Below, one piece after another: positions 63,798-64,000 of a DNA stretch of 64,000 bases. The stretch covers positions 1,488,001-1,552,000 of the forward strand of contig OV121088.1 in the NCBI GenBank assembly GCA_921293015.1, read 5' to 3'. The position numbers were made by a program, and so were the translations under genes. Positions within the stretch are counted from its first letter, which is position 1, and each line of letters starts with the position of its first letter. Below the pieces are notes generated by a model that had not been told where the DNA came from, ran no database searches, and was given only the letters and a program-made list of their open reading frames with translations. This DNA comes from Phorcus lineatus (Eukaryota; Mollusca; Gastropoda; Trochida; Trochidae).

Positions 63798-64000
63798 CAA
63801 TCTCATTGAAATCAAATCTAAAATCGCTGCATTACGTTACATGCGTAATTTAGTGGAGCATTTTAGATTTCATTTTAATGAGATTAATACAGCGAAGGCA
63901 AACACTGAATAAGCAATCTCATTAAATAAAATCTAATATCGCTGCACTAAGTCACAGTACACGCGTAATGTAGTGGAGCATTAAAATTTCATTTTAATGA
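63798..64000. repeat. Two tandem copies of a short foldback element, second cut by the window
   Basis: The first copy, 63798-63886, runs from CAATCTCATTGAAATC to TTTCATTTTAATGAGATT, with the loop around CGCTGCATTACGTTACATGC. The second copy starts at 63914 with CAATCTCATTAAATAAAATC and is truncated at the window end. The copies share AATCTCATT, ATCGCTGCA and GTGGAGCATT. Confidence 0.75.

Overview
The window is nuclear DNA from an animal. It has spliced genes with GT-AG introns, a nucleoporin gene, an animal-hosted BEL/Pao LTR retrotransposon, tRNA-like SINE relics, TTAA-flanked MITEs, foldback elements and long AT-rich gene-poor stretches. A marine lophotrochozoan, probably a mollusc, fits best, but that is an inference from the mix of features, not from a marker gene.

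Layout. (1) 204-8362, plus strand: the last sixteen exons of NUP107 (630 residues; the 5' part lies outside the window). (2) 8363-12889: tail-to-tail intergenic DNA with both 3' ends and one TTAA-flanked MITE. (3) 12890-33742, minus strand: a complete type I polyketide synthase. Five small exons encode most of the ketosynthase and one 6.5-kb exon encodes the rest. The spliced frame closes exactly at 2,496 residues with the order KS-AT-DH-pseudoER-KR-ACP-condensation-like domain. It ends in a basic stretch and a CaaX-type tetrapeptide, CTLM. A nearly pristine BEL/Pao element (20327-28374) sits in its last intron in the opposite orientation. A possible upstream first exon lies at 36561-36592. 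(4) About 33.8-58.9 kb: no convincing intact gene. It holds several tandem repeats, a TTAA MITE, a broken zinc-ribbon-like ORF (44421-45082) and a palindrome-rich block at 52.1-53.3 kb carrying eight exact TGACGTCA octamers. (5) 58.9-59.9 kb, plus strand: a small unrecognised gene with four 13-residue RK[IL]SH repeats. (6) 59.9-64 kb: non-coding, ending in two copies of a foldback element.

The main point of interest is the polyketide synthase. Its domain plan parallels fungal highly reducing synthases of the lovastatin nonaketide synthase type, with a dead enoylreductase and a terminal condensation domain. Here the condensation motif is itself altered, no thioesterase is present, and the C terminus looks like a prenylation and polybasic membrane anchor. 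The reading is of an iterative, ketoreducing and dehydrating enzyme that would leave double bonds in its product, possibly attached to a membrane and possibly needing partners in trans for enoyl reduction and release.
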